Shown here: piece by piece, positions 41,369-49,965 of the stretch
Numbering within the stretch: position 1 is the stretch's first letter
How the letters are laid out: each line of letters opens with the position of its first letter
NCBI GenBank assembly: GCA_038237475.1
Contig: JBBRYS010000005.1
Location: forward strand, 62,001-126,000
DNA from: JAOAPY01 sp038237475
GTDB lineage: Bacteria > Acidobacteriota > Blastocatellia > Pyrinomonadales > Pyrinomonadaceae
Length of the DNA: 64,000 nucleotides
Direction of reading: 5' to 3'
Program-made: the position numbers and the translations under genes
Notes under the pieces: generated by a model
Told to the model about the DNA's origin: nothing
Database searches by the model: none
The model's input: the letters and a program-made list of their open reading frames with translations, nothing else

Positions 41369-43511
41369 GTACAAATGGCCCGAGGCGGACAAGCGCGCTT
41401 TGATTGGTAAACGTATTTCTCGAATCGACGGCCCCGATAAAGTCTCCGGCCGCGCCAAATATTCGTACGACATCAAACGGCCCGGCGTGCTCTATGCACG
41501 CATGCTGCGCTCTCCGCATGCGCATGCGAAAATTGTCAGCATCGATATCACGGCCGCAGAAAAAATGCCCGGGGTCAAAGCCGTGCGCATCATCCAGGAG
41601 GTGGGTAAGGAGATTAAGTGGGCCGGCGATGATATTGTCGGCGTGGCCGCCATCGATGAGGCTGCGGCTGAAGACGCCGTCCGCGCGATCAAGGTCCAAT
41701 ACGAAATTCTTCCCCATTTGGTAATCGACACCGATCCACAGAATGCCGGCGACAATGCCAAACCAACGGCGGCGGTCACCCAGGGAGATCCGGCTGCTAA
41801 CTTCGCCGCCGCCGACGTTGTCAGCACCGAAGGTTTCTATGGTAACCACGTCATCACCCACTGCTGTCTGGAAGCACACGGGATGACCACTGAGTGGAGT
41901 GACGACAAAAATCTACTGGTCCATCCCTCCACGCAAAATGTTTCGGGTACCGCGGCCCAGATGGCTACGCCACTGGAAACTCCTGCTACCAACATCAGGG
42001 TGCATCAGGATCATATTGGCGGAGGTTTCGGCAGTAAGTTCGGGCCCGATTCGTGGGGTATCGAGTGCGCCCGGATCTCAAAACAGGCTGGTGGTAAGCC
42101 CGTCAAACTTTTTCTCGAACGGGCCGCTGAATTAATGGTGGCCGGCGCGCGTCCCTCAAGTTATGCACAGGTGAAGGTCGGCGCAAAAAAAGACGGCACC
42201 CTCGTGGCCTGGGATTCTGTCTCATGGGGAACCGGCGGACCTGGGGGCGGGGGCTCGCCGCCACTACCGTACGTCTTCAACATTCCACACCAGCATAAGC
42301 AACATACGGCCATCGCTAATAATATCGGGCCGGCGCGTGCCTGGCGGGCGCCCAATCACCCACAAGGCTGCTTAATCACGATGAGTGCGCTCGAGGATAT
42401 GGCAGCGCACCTGCAGATGAACGCGCTTGATTTCTTCTTGAAAAATATCGACCTGACCGGACCACGGGCACAGGTCTATCGCGACGAATTAAAGATCGCC
42501 GCCGACTTAATCGGCTGGCAAAAGCATTGGCATCAGCGAGGCGACAAGACCGCTGGTCCAATTAAGCGCGGGCTGGGGCTTTCAATCCACACCTGGGGAG
42601 GAGCCGGACACGCCAGCGATTGCGACATAACGATTCAGCCGGACGGGTCTGTCGAATTAAAAATGGGAACGCAGGATCTGGGAGTCGGGACTCGCACCGC
42701 GCTCGCGATCGTGGTGGCTGACACGCTGGGCTTGCCATTGACCGGGGTCAGGATCCTCATCGGCGATAACAGCTATCCGGTATCCGGCCCGTCAGGCGGC
42801 AGTACAACCATCGGCGGCATCAGCGCCTCTTCGCGCCGTGGAGCAGTCGATGCACGCGACTTGATCTTTGCCAAAGCAGCTCCCGCGCTCGAGGCCAAAC
42901 CTGAAGAGCTGGAAGCCTGGGGCGGCATGGTCCGAGTGAAGACTGATCCGAGTCGCAGCCTTACCTGGGCCCAGGCCTGCGCCAAGCTGGGCGGGATGCC
43001 GATCACGGTGCGCGGCAAGAATCCCGGCCCGGAAAAGCTTAACGACCAGGGAGTCGGCGGCGTGCAAATGGCCGATGTTTCGGTGGACGTCGAAACCGGC
43101 ATTGTGAAGATTAACAAGATCGTCGCCGTTCAGGATTGCGGCCTGATCATCGATCTTAAAACCGCCGAGAGTCAGGTCTACGGCGCCTTAATTATGGGTG
43201 TCACGTACGCTTTGTACGAAGAAAAGATCATGGACCAGCAAACGGGGACTATGCTCAATCCGAACATGGAGTTCTATAAGCTTGCAGGTCTCGGTGATAT
43301 TGGTGAGTTGGTGGTGCACATGATGACCGGAAAAGGATACGACGAAAGAGGACCCATCGGTTTAGGTGAGCCACCCACGGTTTCGCCGGGCGCGGTTATC
43401 TCGAACGCCGTCGCCAATGCGATCGGAGTGCGGGTGCCGACGTTGCCACTAACGCCGGATCAGGTCCTGGCCGCACTGGAAAAGAAAGGAGGCAACCATG
43501 CGCGCATTTGA
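41361..43511 (+). CDS. Molybdenum hydroxylase large subunit (molybdopterin-binding)
   Basis: The 716-residue protein is the catalytic subunit that hydroxylates aldehydes or N-heterocycles. RISRIDGPDKVSGRAKYSYD opens the Ald_Xan_dh_C hammerhead domain, and the molybdopterin-binding part begins near residue 130. DHIGGGFGSKFGPDSW and QDLGVGTRTALAIVVAD bind the cofactor. The catalytic Glu lies in LGEPPTVSPGAVISNAVANAIG near the C-terminus. The protein has no own signal, so export must rely on the Tat motif of the small subunit. Its 3' end overlaps the FAD subunit by 14 bases. The substrate is unknown; PaoC-like aldehyde oxidoreductase is the nearest functional analogy. Confidence 0.93.
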   Translation: MAEYKWPEADKRALIGKRISRIDGPDKVSGRAKYSYDIKRPGVLYARMLRSPHAHAKIVSIDITAAEKMPGVKAVRIIQEVGKEIKWAGDDIVGVAAIDEAAAEDAVRAIKVQYEILPHLVIDTDPQNAGDNAKPTAAVTQGDPAANFAAADVVSTEGFYGNHVITHCCLEAHGMTTEWSDDKNLLVHPSTQNVSGTAAQMATPLETPATNIRVHQDHIGGGFGSKFGPDSWGIECARISKQAGGKPVKLFLERAAELMVAGARPSSYAQVKVGAKKDGTLVAWDSVSWGTGGPGGGGSPPLPYVFNIPHQHKQHTAIANNIGPARAWRAPNHPQGCLITMSALEDMAAHLQMNALDFFLKNIDLTGPRAQVYRDELKIAADLIGWQKHWHQRGDKTAGPIKRGLGLSIHTWGGAGHASDCDITIQPDGSVELKMGTQDLGVGTRTALAIVVADTLGLPLTGVRILIGDNSYPVSGPSGGSTTIGGISASSRRGAVDARDLIFAKAAPALEAKPEELEAWGGMVRVKTDPSRSLTWAQACAKLGGMPITVRGKNPGPEKLNDQGVGGVQMADVSVDVETGIVKINKIVAVQDCGLIIDLKTAESQVYGALIMGVTYALYEEKIMDQQTGTMLNPNMEFYKLAGLGDIGELVVHMMTGKGYDERGPIGLGEPPTVSPGAVISNAVANAIGVRVPTLPLTPDQVLAALEKKGGNHARI

Positions 43512-44475
43512 GTACACCAGTCCTGAGAATGTGGACCAGGCTCTGCACCTGCTCGGAAATACATGGGAAGACGCAGCGCCGCTGGCCGGCGGCACCGATC
43601 TTTTAGCGCTGATGAAAGACGATATCGTCTCGCCCAGGCGCCTGGTAAATATCAAGGAGATTGGGGCGCTGCGCGGACTCAGCATTGATGCCAAACGCGG
43701 CCTGCGCATTGGCGCGCTGGTAACCATTCAGGAATTGGCTGACAACCCTAAAGTCGCGCACGCTTATCCGGTGATTGCGAAGACTGCGAACGAGATCGCG
43801 GGTCCGCAAATCAGGAACATGGCAACTATCGGAGGCAATCTCTGTCAGCGCCCGCGCTGTTGGTATTACCGCTCGGGCCATGGCCTGCTGGCCCGCGATG
43901 AAAAAGGTCAATCGCTCGTTCCTGGCGGTGATAATCGGTATCACGCGATTCTCGGCAACACCGGACCGGCTTTCTTCGTCAGCCCTTCGACACTGGCGCC
44001 CCTTTTCATCGCGCTGCGCGCCGTCGTGCGTCTGGTTGGTCCCCGCGGCCCGCGCGAGATTCCCCTTGAGAAGTTTTACCTGATCCCCAAAACCGAAAGT
44101 GAACGCGAGCATGATCTGAAACCGAATGAGATCGTGACTGAGGTCATTATTCCGCTGCTTGGCGGCGCCCGGGCTGCTACTTACGAAGTGCGGCACAAGG
44201 AAGCCATGGAATGGCCGCTCGCGCTCGCTTCCGTGGTCCTGAACATGAAGGGAAAGACCGTGAGCTCCGCGCGCGTGCTGCTGGGACATGTTGCTCCGGT
44301 TCCGTGGCGCTCAGCCGAAGCAGAAGCGGCGTTGGTGGGAAACCAGATCAGCGAAGCAGTGGCGCGGGCCGCGGGCGAGGCTGCAGTAGCCAATGCGAAG
44401 AGCCTGGGCCGCAATGGCTATAAAATCCAGGTTGCGCGAGTAGCGGTGAAGCGAGCAATACTAGCCGCAGCTTGA
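43498..44475 (+). CDS. Molybdenum hydroxylase FAD-binding subunit
   Basis: The 325-residue FAD-binding protein has the CO-dehydrogenase-flavoprotein fold: RAFEYTSPENVDQALHLL, the FAD loop PLAGGTDLLALMKDD and the second FAD motif RNMATIGGNLCQRPRCWYYR. E. coli PaoB has an insertion here with cysteines for an extra [4Fe-4S] cluster. In this protein the corresponding stretch (SGHGLLARDEKGQSLVPGGD) has no such cysteines, so the cluster is probably missing. The C-terminal domain ends with ARAAGEAAVANAKSLGRNGY. It is coupled to the large subunit through a GAAAGGAGG site. Confidence 0.92.
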   Translation: MRAFEYTSPENVDQALHLLGNTWEDAAPLAGGTDLLALMKDDIVSPRRLVNIKEIGALRGLSIDAKRGLRIGALVTIQELADNPKVAHAYPVIAKTANEIAGPQIRNMATIGGNLCQRPRCWYYRSGHGLLARDEKGQSLVPGGDNRYHAILGNTGPAFFVSPSTLAPLFIALRAVVRLVGPRGPREIPLEKFYLIPKTESEREHDLKPNEIVTEVIIPLLGGARAATYEVRHKEAMEWPLALASVVLNMKGKTVSSARVLLGHVAPVPWRSAEAEAALVGNQISEAVARAAGEAAVANAKSLGRNGYKIQVARVAVKRAILAAA

Positions 44476-44509
44476 TGATCGGTTCAGATTTCTGTTTCCA
44501 GAGGTGCGT

Positions 44510-44752
44510 ATGATTACCGAAGCCGAACGATTCGACGTAACCCAGCCATCACTCTGTCCGCATCTGCGCTGGAAGAGTTTCTTTATCGAGGCCGATATTG
44601 ATCCCACAGTGCCGCCTACGAACTCGGGTAATTTCTGGTGCGTCCATACGCACAATTGTCTCGGACCCGACCGCGAGGTAGCTGAGCCGGGGAATTGCAC
44701 TTCAACACAGCGTTCCTGTTATGGTACCGGTCAGGTAGCTAGAGCGAGTTGA
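44510..44752 (+). CDS. Small cysteine-rich protein (80 aa) after the hydroxylase operon
   Basis: From the ATG at 44510 (AGAGGTG upstream) the product has 80 residues with five cysteines (16, 44, 50, 63 and 70), spaced as in small metal- or disulfide-binding proteins. The core LCPHLRWKSFFIEADIDPTVPP and FWCVHTHNCLGPD looks conserved, and there is no signal peptide or membrane segment. Starting 34 bases after the FAD subunit in the same direction, it may be cotranscribed and support the hydroxylase, for example in cofactor handling. That link is inference. I do not recognise the family. Confidence 0.55.
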   Translation: MITEAERFDVTQPSLCPHLRWKSFFIEADIDPTVPPTNSGNFWCVHTHNCLGPDREVAEPGNCTSTQRSCYGTGQVARAS

Positions 44753-44849
44753 CGGGGCCGAGGGCTTTTGCACTGCGAGTTCAGCGCTTTGATGATTTCG
44801 GCAGGGCAGGCAGAAGGGCGCCCCTGGAATCTTTGCACAGCTGCCTCGC

Positions 44850-44878
44850 TTGACTGTGGTTTTTCAGGCCGCTAGATT
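44850..44878 (+). promoter_or_regulatory. Promoter of the DUF1326 gene
   Basis: TTGACT (44850-44855), a 17-bp spacer and TAGATT (44873-44878) match sigma-70 spacing. The expected transcript starts near 44885, 30 bases before the ATG at 44915, which is preceded by an AGGAG ribosome site. Confidence 0.5.
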
Positions 44879-44914
44879 GGAAGCAACTTTTTTTGACCTC
44901 CAGGAGTACCAGCA

Positions 44915-45607
44915 ATGCGCAAAGTTCTAATCATCGGTGCCGGCTGTTTGAGCTTATTACTGCTTTCGGTTGCGGTCAGTGCGCAGCAGATCGCAGGCGA
45001 CTATATCGAGACACGCAATGCCGATGTCTGGACCGGCGCCTGCGTCGCCAACGGCGAGCTTAACCTTGCCGGCGATCAGGCGATCCTCGCGTGGCATGTC
45101 AGTAAGGGCGCCTGGAATGGTGTGAACCTTGATGGACTGAGCGTTGTTGGTGTTGTCAAAGCCGCCGCGACGCTCGGCGATCAATACAACAATCCTTACC
45201 CCGCGCAGGCTGTGATGATCGTTGATGCTCAAGCAAGTACTCCGCAGCAAAAGGCCCTCGTCGAGATGGCCCAGGCCCTGGCTGGCGGCGAACTCCTGAA
45301 AAATGTCGTTGCGGTTCACAGCGAGCCAATCGAGATGACCATGGCTATGAACCAGTCAACTCGTCACGGGGGCCACAGTGCCCAAGCCTCGTTGCGAGCC
45401 GGCACAATCGTTGGCGTTGAGACGCGCAGCCTCGGCAGCGATGATCATCTTTGTGGCAATGAAAATGTTTACTATTCACCGCTTGTAAGTCTGGATCATT
45501 CGATGCCGGCGGTGGCCGAACTCGACGAATATGACGGTCCGGGTCTGGGCGTCATTTGGACGCTGCACGGGAAACGCAGCGCCTTCGTGGGACGCTTCGT
45601 AAGATAG
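44915..45607 (+). CDS. Exported DUF1326-domain protein
   Basis: The 230-residue product has a signal peptide (about 1-23) followed by a DUF1326 domain over the rest: QIAGDYIETRNADVWTGACV, ANGELNLAGDQAILAWHV and GVNLDGLSVVGVVKA match that family's layout. A C-terminal segment SLGSDDHLCGNENVYYSPLV has the conserved Cys-Gly-Asn. DUF1326 proteins are of unknown function; many bind metals or act with dinuclear metal proteins. The following secreted-protein gene starts about 95 bases later. Confidence in the family is good, in function low. Confidence 0.75.
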   Translation: MRKVLIIGAGCLSLLLLSVAVSAQQIAGDYIETRNADVWTGACVANGELNLAGDQAILAWHVSKGAWNGVNLDGLSVVGVVKAAATLGDQYNNPYPAQAVMIVDAQASTPQQKALVEMAQALAGGELLKNVVAVHSEPIEMTMAMNQSTRHGGHSAQASLRAGTIVGVETRSLGSDDHLCGNENVYYSPLVSLDHSMPAVAELDEYDGPGLGVIWTLHGKRSAFVGRFVR

Positions 45608-45701
45608 ATACATGCCATCGCCAGCTGGTCTAATCTTTGTTTCTTTACACTCAAATCTTGCGGTTTCATCCGGTAACCTTAAGACCTCTGAACCACTTCG
45701 A

Positions 45702-46361
45702 ATGCGCTTCATCATGCTGCTCTCTGTCCTGCTTGTGCTTTTGACAATTGGCGGTCCGGCATTCGCCGAAGGCAAAGTGGAAGTCATCGGCGCCTTCGAG
45801 GAGCCAAGCGCCTCTGCAGCACTGAAAAAAGCGCTCGAGCCAAAGGGCCATCGAGTATCACTGGGAGATGGTGCAGTGCTCTGCGATATCTGGCTGGCGG
45901 CCGCGGTTGCCACGGGGAAGAGCGACGTACAGGGCGCAAGGTACACCTCCATCGCCGACTCAGCTTTCATTGGTGTCATTACATTTCCAAAAGCGAGTAC
46001 CGACTTTCGTAAGCAAACAATCAAGCCGGGTAGCTACACTTTGCGCTATGCAGTGCATCCGCAGGATGGCAACCACATCGGTATTTCACCCATACGGGAT
46101 TTTCTGTTACTGGTACCCATAGCAAGCGATCAGGATCCGACAGCTCAACCCAAGTTTGAAGAATTGACGGCCCTCAGCAAAAAGGCAAGCGGCACAAATC
46201 ATCCGTCGCCGTTGAGCCTGGTATCACCCGACGGCATCAGCGACTGGCCCTCGGTGTTTATGGATGAAAATAACCATCTTGTTTTTGCTGCCAAAGTCAA
46301 AAACTCTGCGAATGCGGAACTGGATCTTGCGTTCGTAGTTAAGGGCGTAGCCGAACAGTAG
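45702..46361 (+). CDS. Secreted protein of unknown function
   Basis: I start at the ATG 45702 because it opens a clear signal peptide (MRFIMLLSVLLVLLTIGGPA, cleaved near residue 22). The frame is open upstream to 45612 but adds no sensible sequence. The 219-residue protein has GAFEEPSASAALKKALEPKGH after the signal, IKPGSYTLRYAVHPQDGNHIGISP in the middle (a beta-sandwich-like motif seen in exported proteins of unknown function) and SLVSPDGISDWPSVFMD near the end. It lies 21 bases before a di-heme cytochrome c peroxidase in the same direction, suggesting a periplasmic redox or accessory role. The family is not recognised. Confidence 0.7.
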   Translation: MRFIMLLSVLLVLLTIGGPAFAEGKVEVIGAFEEPSASAALKKALEPKGHRVSLGDGAVLCDIWLAAAVATGKSDVQGARYTSIADSAFIGVITFPKASTDFRKQTIKPGSYTLRYAVHPQDGNHIGISPIRDFLLLVPIASDQDPTAQPKFEELTALSKKASGTNHPSPLSLVSPDGISDWPSVFMDENNHLVFAAKVKNSANAELDLAFVVKGVAEQ

Positions 46362-46382
46362 CGGCTTCGCTCGCGCGACAAG

Positions 46383-47501
46383 ATGCGCTCTTCCATTCAT
46401 TTACGACTGTTGCTCGTGATGCTCGCCGCGGCTTTGTGTGCGTTCGCGCGCGCGTCCTCTGCCAGTTCTTTCGGTGACGTGAAGACGCCCACCGGAATTC
46501 CCGCCGAGGTCTGGTCCTACTTTATTCCCAAAGACAATCCTCTGACAGCAGCCAAGATCGAGTTGGGACGGCAACTCTTTTTCGATCAAAGGTTGTCAGC
46601 GGATGGATCTATCAGTTGCGCGAGCTGTCACGAGCCGCAACGTGGTTTCGCGGACGGCAGGAAAACAGCCGTAGGCATTGGCGGCCGGCGCGGTCCACGC
46701 AACACACCAACCCTCCTCAATGCGATGTTTAGTTCGACGCTGTTTTGGGACGGTCGGGCAGTTTCGCTCGAAGGGCAAGCGCCTGAGCCGTTGTTGAATC
46801 CGGATGAAATGGGAAACCTATCAGGTGACGACGTGGTCGCCAGATTAGCTGCGATTCCGGAATACAGAAACGAATTCCAGAGCGTCTTTGCGGCGCCCGT
46901 CGACATGGCAGGCATAAGCAAAGCCATTGCCGCTTACGAAAGAACACTGGTGGCAGCAAACGCTCCCTTCGATCAGTTTCTGGCGGGCAATCAGGCTGCC
47001 CTGAGCGAAGCTGCGCAAAGAGGATTCAATCTGTTTCGCACCAAAGGGCGGTGCAGTGTCTGTCACAGCCTGAACAACTCGTTTCCGCTGTTTACCGACG
47101 GAAACTATCGAAACACCGGCGTGGCCGCAAATTATGCTGATTACGATTCGCTGTTACGACGGGTGGCAAAGCTCAACCGGAAGTCTGCGGCGGACTCACA
47201 GTCCCTTGACCAGGAGAAAGGCAAACTGGAATTGGGGCGATTCATGGTGACGCGCGACACACTCGATATAGGAACTTTTCGCACGCCGATGCTGAGAAAC
47301 GTCGAGCTCACCGCGCCTTATTTTCATGATGGGAGCGCAGCTACCTTGGCTGACGTTATTCGTTACTACGTCAAAGGCGGCAATCAGAATGCGATTCGCG
47401 ATTGGGAATTGCAGGCAGTGAATCTCAGCGATGACGAGCAACGGGACTTGATCGAATTTTTGAAATCGCTTACCAGCGATGAGTTTACTTCGAATAAGTA
47501 A
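46383..47501 (+). CDS. Di-heme cytochrome c peroxidase (CcpA/MauG family)
   Basis: The 372-residue exported protein has a signal peptide (about 1-25) and two c-type heme motifs: CASCH at 79-83 and CSVCH at 224-228. Intervening segments QRGFADGRKTAVGIGGRRGPRNTPTLL and the distal-side loop of the low-potential heme are typical of bacterial di-heme peroxidases. The protein reduces hydrogen peroxide to water in the periplasm with cytochrome c electrons; MauG-type members instead oxidise proteins. The C-terminal ALRDWELQAVNLSDDEQRDLIEFL-like helix is present. It directly follows a secreted protein of unknown function, and convergence with crcB marks the end of this gene pair. Confidence 0.93.
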   Translation: MRSSIHLRLLLVMLAAALCAFARASSASSFGDVKTPTGIPAEVWSYFIPKDNPLTAAKIELGRQLFFDQRLSADGSISCASCHEPQRGFADGRKTAVGIGGRRGPRNTPTLLNAMFSSTLFWDGRAVSLEGQAPEPLLNPDEMGNLSGDDVVARLAAIPEYRNEFQSVFAAPVDMAGISKAIAAYERTLVAANAPFDQFLAGNQAALSEAAQRGFNLFRTKGRCSVCHSLNNSFPLFTDGNYRNTGVAANYADYDSLLRRVAKLNRKSAADSQSLDQEKGKLELGRFMVTRDTLDIGTFRTPMLRNVELTAPYFHDGSAATLADVIRYYVKGGNQNAIRDWELQAVNLSDDEQRDLIEFLKSLTSDEFTSNK

Positions 47502-47543
47502 CACTATCTCACGCCATCAGCATTCGCGCTGGCGACTTTCGGA

Positions 47544-47918
47544 CTAGACCGCCTTAGCGAGAGTGTAGCCGGCCCAGACCATCACCAAACCGAGCAGGTT
47601 TGAGGTCACAACGTTGATGGCGGCAAACCAGATCTCACCGTCTCTAAGCAAAGTGAAAGTCTGCAGGCCAAAGGAAGAAAAGGTGGTAAAGCCTCCCAGT
47701 AAACCGATCATGATCGTCGCCCGCACAGTCTCGCTAACCAGAAATCTTTCCTGCAGCAGATAGAAAAGAAAGCCCGCGAAGAAACAACCGGCAATATTTA
47801 CAATCAGGGTACCGGTGGGGAACACTTCGCCGTACCGGCGCGCGATAATGCCGGAGAGCGCGTAGCGCCCGAGCGTGCCGGCCAAGCCTGCTAGTCCGAT
47901 AAGAATCGCCTTTTGCAT
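47544..47918 (-). CDS. crcB: Fluoride ion channel CrcB/Fluc
   Basis: The 124-residue protein has four membrane helices, the GTLGRYALSG opening and the Fluc signature GGFTTFSSFGLQTF in helix 3, with conserved Asn in NIAGCFFAGF. Such proteins act as dual-topology dimers that export fluoride and protect the cell from its toxicity. No fluoride riboswitch is apparent upstream; only 19 bases separate it from the acyl-CoA synthetase, so it may be cotranscribed with that gene. An ATG start is used. Confidence 0.95.
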   Translation of the reverse strand: MQKAILIGLAGLAGTLGRYALSGIIARRYGEVFPTGTLIVNIAGCFFAGFLFYLLQERFLVSETVRATIMIGLLGGFTTFSSFGLQTFTLLRDGEIWFAAINVVTSNLLGLVMVWAGYTLAKAV

Positions 47919-47937
47919 CTACAGACTGCTTACTTAG

Positions 47938-49776
47938 TTAGGAGTAGAGGTCGTCGATTAGCGCGCCGAACTTTTCGTCAATCACGCGGCGCTTAACTTT
48001 TAAGGTCGGTGTCAATTCACCGTTGTCGATCGTTAACTCATCCGGCAGCAAAGCGACACGACGGATGCGTTCATAGTCGGTGAGTCCGCCGGTAAGTTTG
48101 GCCACATCGCGCTGCACCAGCTTGATGGCGGGTGCGAATCGACTAAGTTCTGCTCGCGAGTTCGGAAACTTTTCTCCGTCGTCATTTAGCCGCTGGCGCA
48201 GCGCTTCCCAATCCGGAACGACGAGAGCTGCAGGTTGCTTACGGCCGGCGCCAACCACTACTACCTGTCCCACGAACTCGCTTTCCTTGATCAGGCTTTC
48301 GAGCTGCTGCGGTGCGATGTATTTACCGTTGGATAACTTGAATAGGTCCTTCTTGCGATCGGTGATGTAAAGCCGGCCCTGCTCGTCCAGATGGCCCACG
48401 TCGCCAGTGGCAAACCAGCCATCCTGCAGCACCTGTGCTGTCGCTTCCGGGTGTCCATAGTAACCAAGCATCACGTTTGGACCACGAATGATGATCTCGC
48501 CGTCCTCTGCGATCCTGACCTCAATACCTTCAAACGGAATACCCACGGAACCCACATGATTCTTCCCTGGCCGGTTGGCAGCGACTATGCAGGTCTCAGT
48601 TGCGCCATAGCCCTGAAGGATCGGAATACCGGCTGCGAGGAAAGCGTATGAAAGCGAAGGCGCCAGCGGAGCGCCACCGGAAACGAAATAGCGCAGCCTG
48701 CCCCCTACGCCGGCGCGCCATTTCGAGAACACAAGTCGATCCGCGATTTTCTGTTGCAGCGTCAACCGCATGGGGATGTCCTGCTGCTTGTCCTCAAGCT
48801 CCGCATAGCGCTGGCCCACTTCCATCGCGCGCGTGAACACGCGGCGGCGCCAGCCTTTGGCCGACATTCCTTTTTTCACAATGCGGTGATAGACCTTTTC
48901 AAACAACCGCGGCACTGCGGTCATGATAGTCGGCTGCACTTCGCGCAGGTGCTCGCCAACCTGATCGAACGAACCGCAGTAATATACGGACACGCCGCCA
49001 TAACAAAAGATGTAAAAGCCAGTGCGCTCGAAGATGTGGGACAGAGGCAGCACTGAGAGGGCCACGTCGCGATTGTTAATCGGCAGACCGCCGTTGATGG
49101 CCATCATGTTGGAAATAAAACTCTCGTGCGACAACATCACCCCCTTGGGCTCACCGGTCGTCCCCGAGGTGTAAATGATAGTCGCCAGATCTCCCGGGCG
49201 AACATTTTGCAGATGTTCGTCAAAGGCTCGCGGCTGCTCGCGATCGTGCTCCGCACCCGTCGACTCCAATGTCTTCAGAGTGATTGCCTGCTCCAAACCG
49301 CTCGCTGCCTGCTCCTCAAAAAAGATCAGCTTTAGCGGCATCGCCAGGCTTTCAATTGCTTTCGCGGCGTGCTGATAAACCTTGCGTCCGGAAACGAAGA
49401 GCGCGCGAGCGCCGGAATCGCTGAGGATGAAAGCAACTTGATCGACTGCCTGGGTGGTATAGATAGGGACGTTGACGGCGCCAAGGCTAAGGATAGCCAG
49501 ATCGGTGATAGACCATTCCGGGCGATTCTCTGACAGCAGTGCTACGCGATCGCCGGTTTTGATGCCCAGATTCACCAGGCCCAGCGCTACATGGCGAACA
49601 CGCGCGATAAAGGATTCAGCAGTGATATTGATCCACTCGCCGCTTACCTTGTGATTGAGTGCATCAGCCTTGTTGTGTTTGCGGACAGCCTGCAAACACA
49701 CGGCGGTTACAGATGAACGTGCCGGTACACTGGAGTCTCCGCTCGCGTCGATGCCGGCTCTTACCGCCGAAGCCAC
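47938..49776 (-). CDS. Long-chain acyl-CoA synthetase (AMP-forming)
   Basis: The 612-residue enzyme activates long-chain fatty acids to acyl-CoA through an acyl-AMP. The AMP-binding motif TIIYTSGTTGEPKGVMLSH, the YGATET motif, GDVGHLDEQGRLYITDRKKDLFKLSNGKYIAPQQLE and the terminal LTPTLKVKRRVI (the catalytic lysine region) are intact. Its overall sequence style is that of FadD15-like enzymes. It probably starts at the GTG 49776. It lies upstream of crcB and next to a divergent PLP decarboxylase. Role: fatty-acid uptake/degradation or phospholipid recycling; the substrate chain length is not readable. Confidence 0.94.
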   Translation of the reverse strand: MASAVRAGIDASGDSSVPARSSVTAVCLQAVRKHNKADALNHKVSGEWINITAESFIARVRHVALGLVNLGIKTGDRVALLSENRPEWSITDLAILSLGAVNVPIYTTQAVDQVAFILSDSGARALFVSGRKVYQHAAKAIESLAMPLKLIFFEEQAASGLEQAITLKTLESTGAEHDREQPRAFDEHLQNVRPGDLATIIYTSGTTGEPKGVMLSHESFISNMMAINGGLPINNRDVALSVLPLSHIFERTGFYIFCYGGVSVYYCGSFDQVGEHLREVQPTIMTAVPRLFEKVYHRIVKKGMSAKGWRRRVFTRAMEVGQRYAELEDKQQDIPMRLTLQQKIADRLVFSKWRAGVGGRLRYFVSGGAPLAPSLSYAFLAAGIPILQGYGATETCIVAANRPGKNHVGSVGIPFEGIEVRIAEDGEIIIRGPNVMLGYYGHPEATAQVLQDGWFATGDVGHLDEQGRLYITDRKKDLFKLSNGKYIAPQQLESLIKESEFVGQVVVVGAGRKQPAALVVPDWEALRQRLNDDGEKFPNSRAELSRFAPAIKLVQRDVAKLTGGLTDYERIRRVALLPDELTIDNGELTPTLKVKRRVIDEKFGALIDDLYS

Positions 49777-49965
49777 TTATTTGCTGTCTCCTTGACTTAG
49801 AATCCCCGCGGGAGAATAGAAACTAATCTGAGTGGGGTTTCAGGCCGAGAGATAATACTACAACCCGTTCAAACTGGCATACCAGCAGGCTGGCCGCAAT
49901 TAGGGCAGCAATTTGGAAGCAGGTTTTGGATAGATTCTCTAACCCTGAGGCCCTAAACTACCGTC

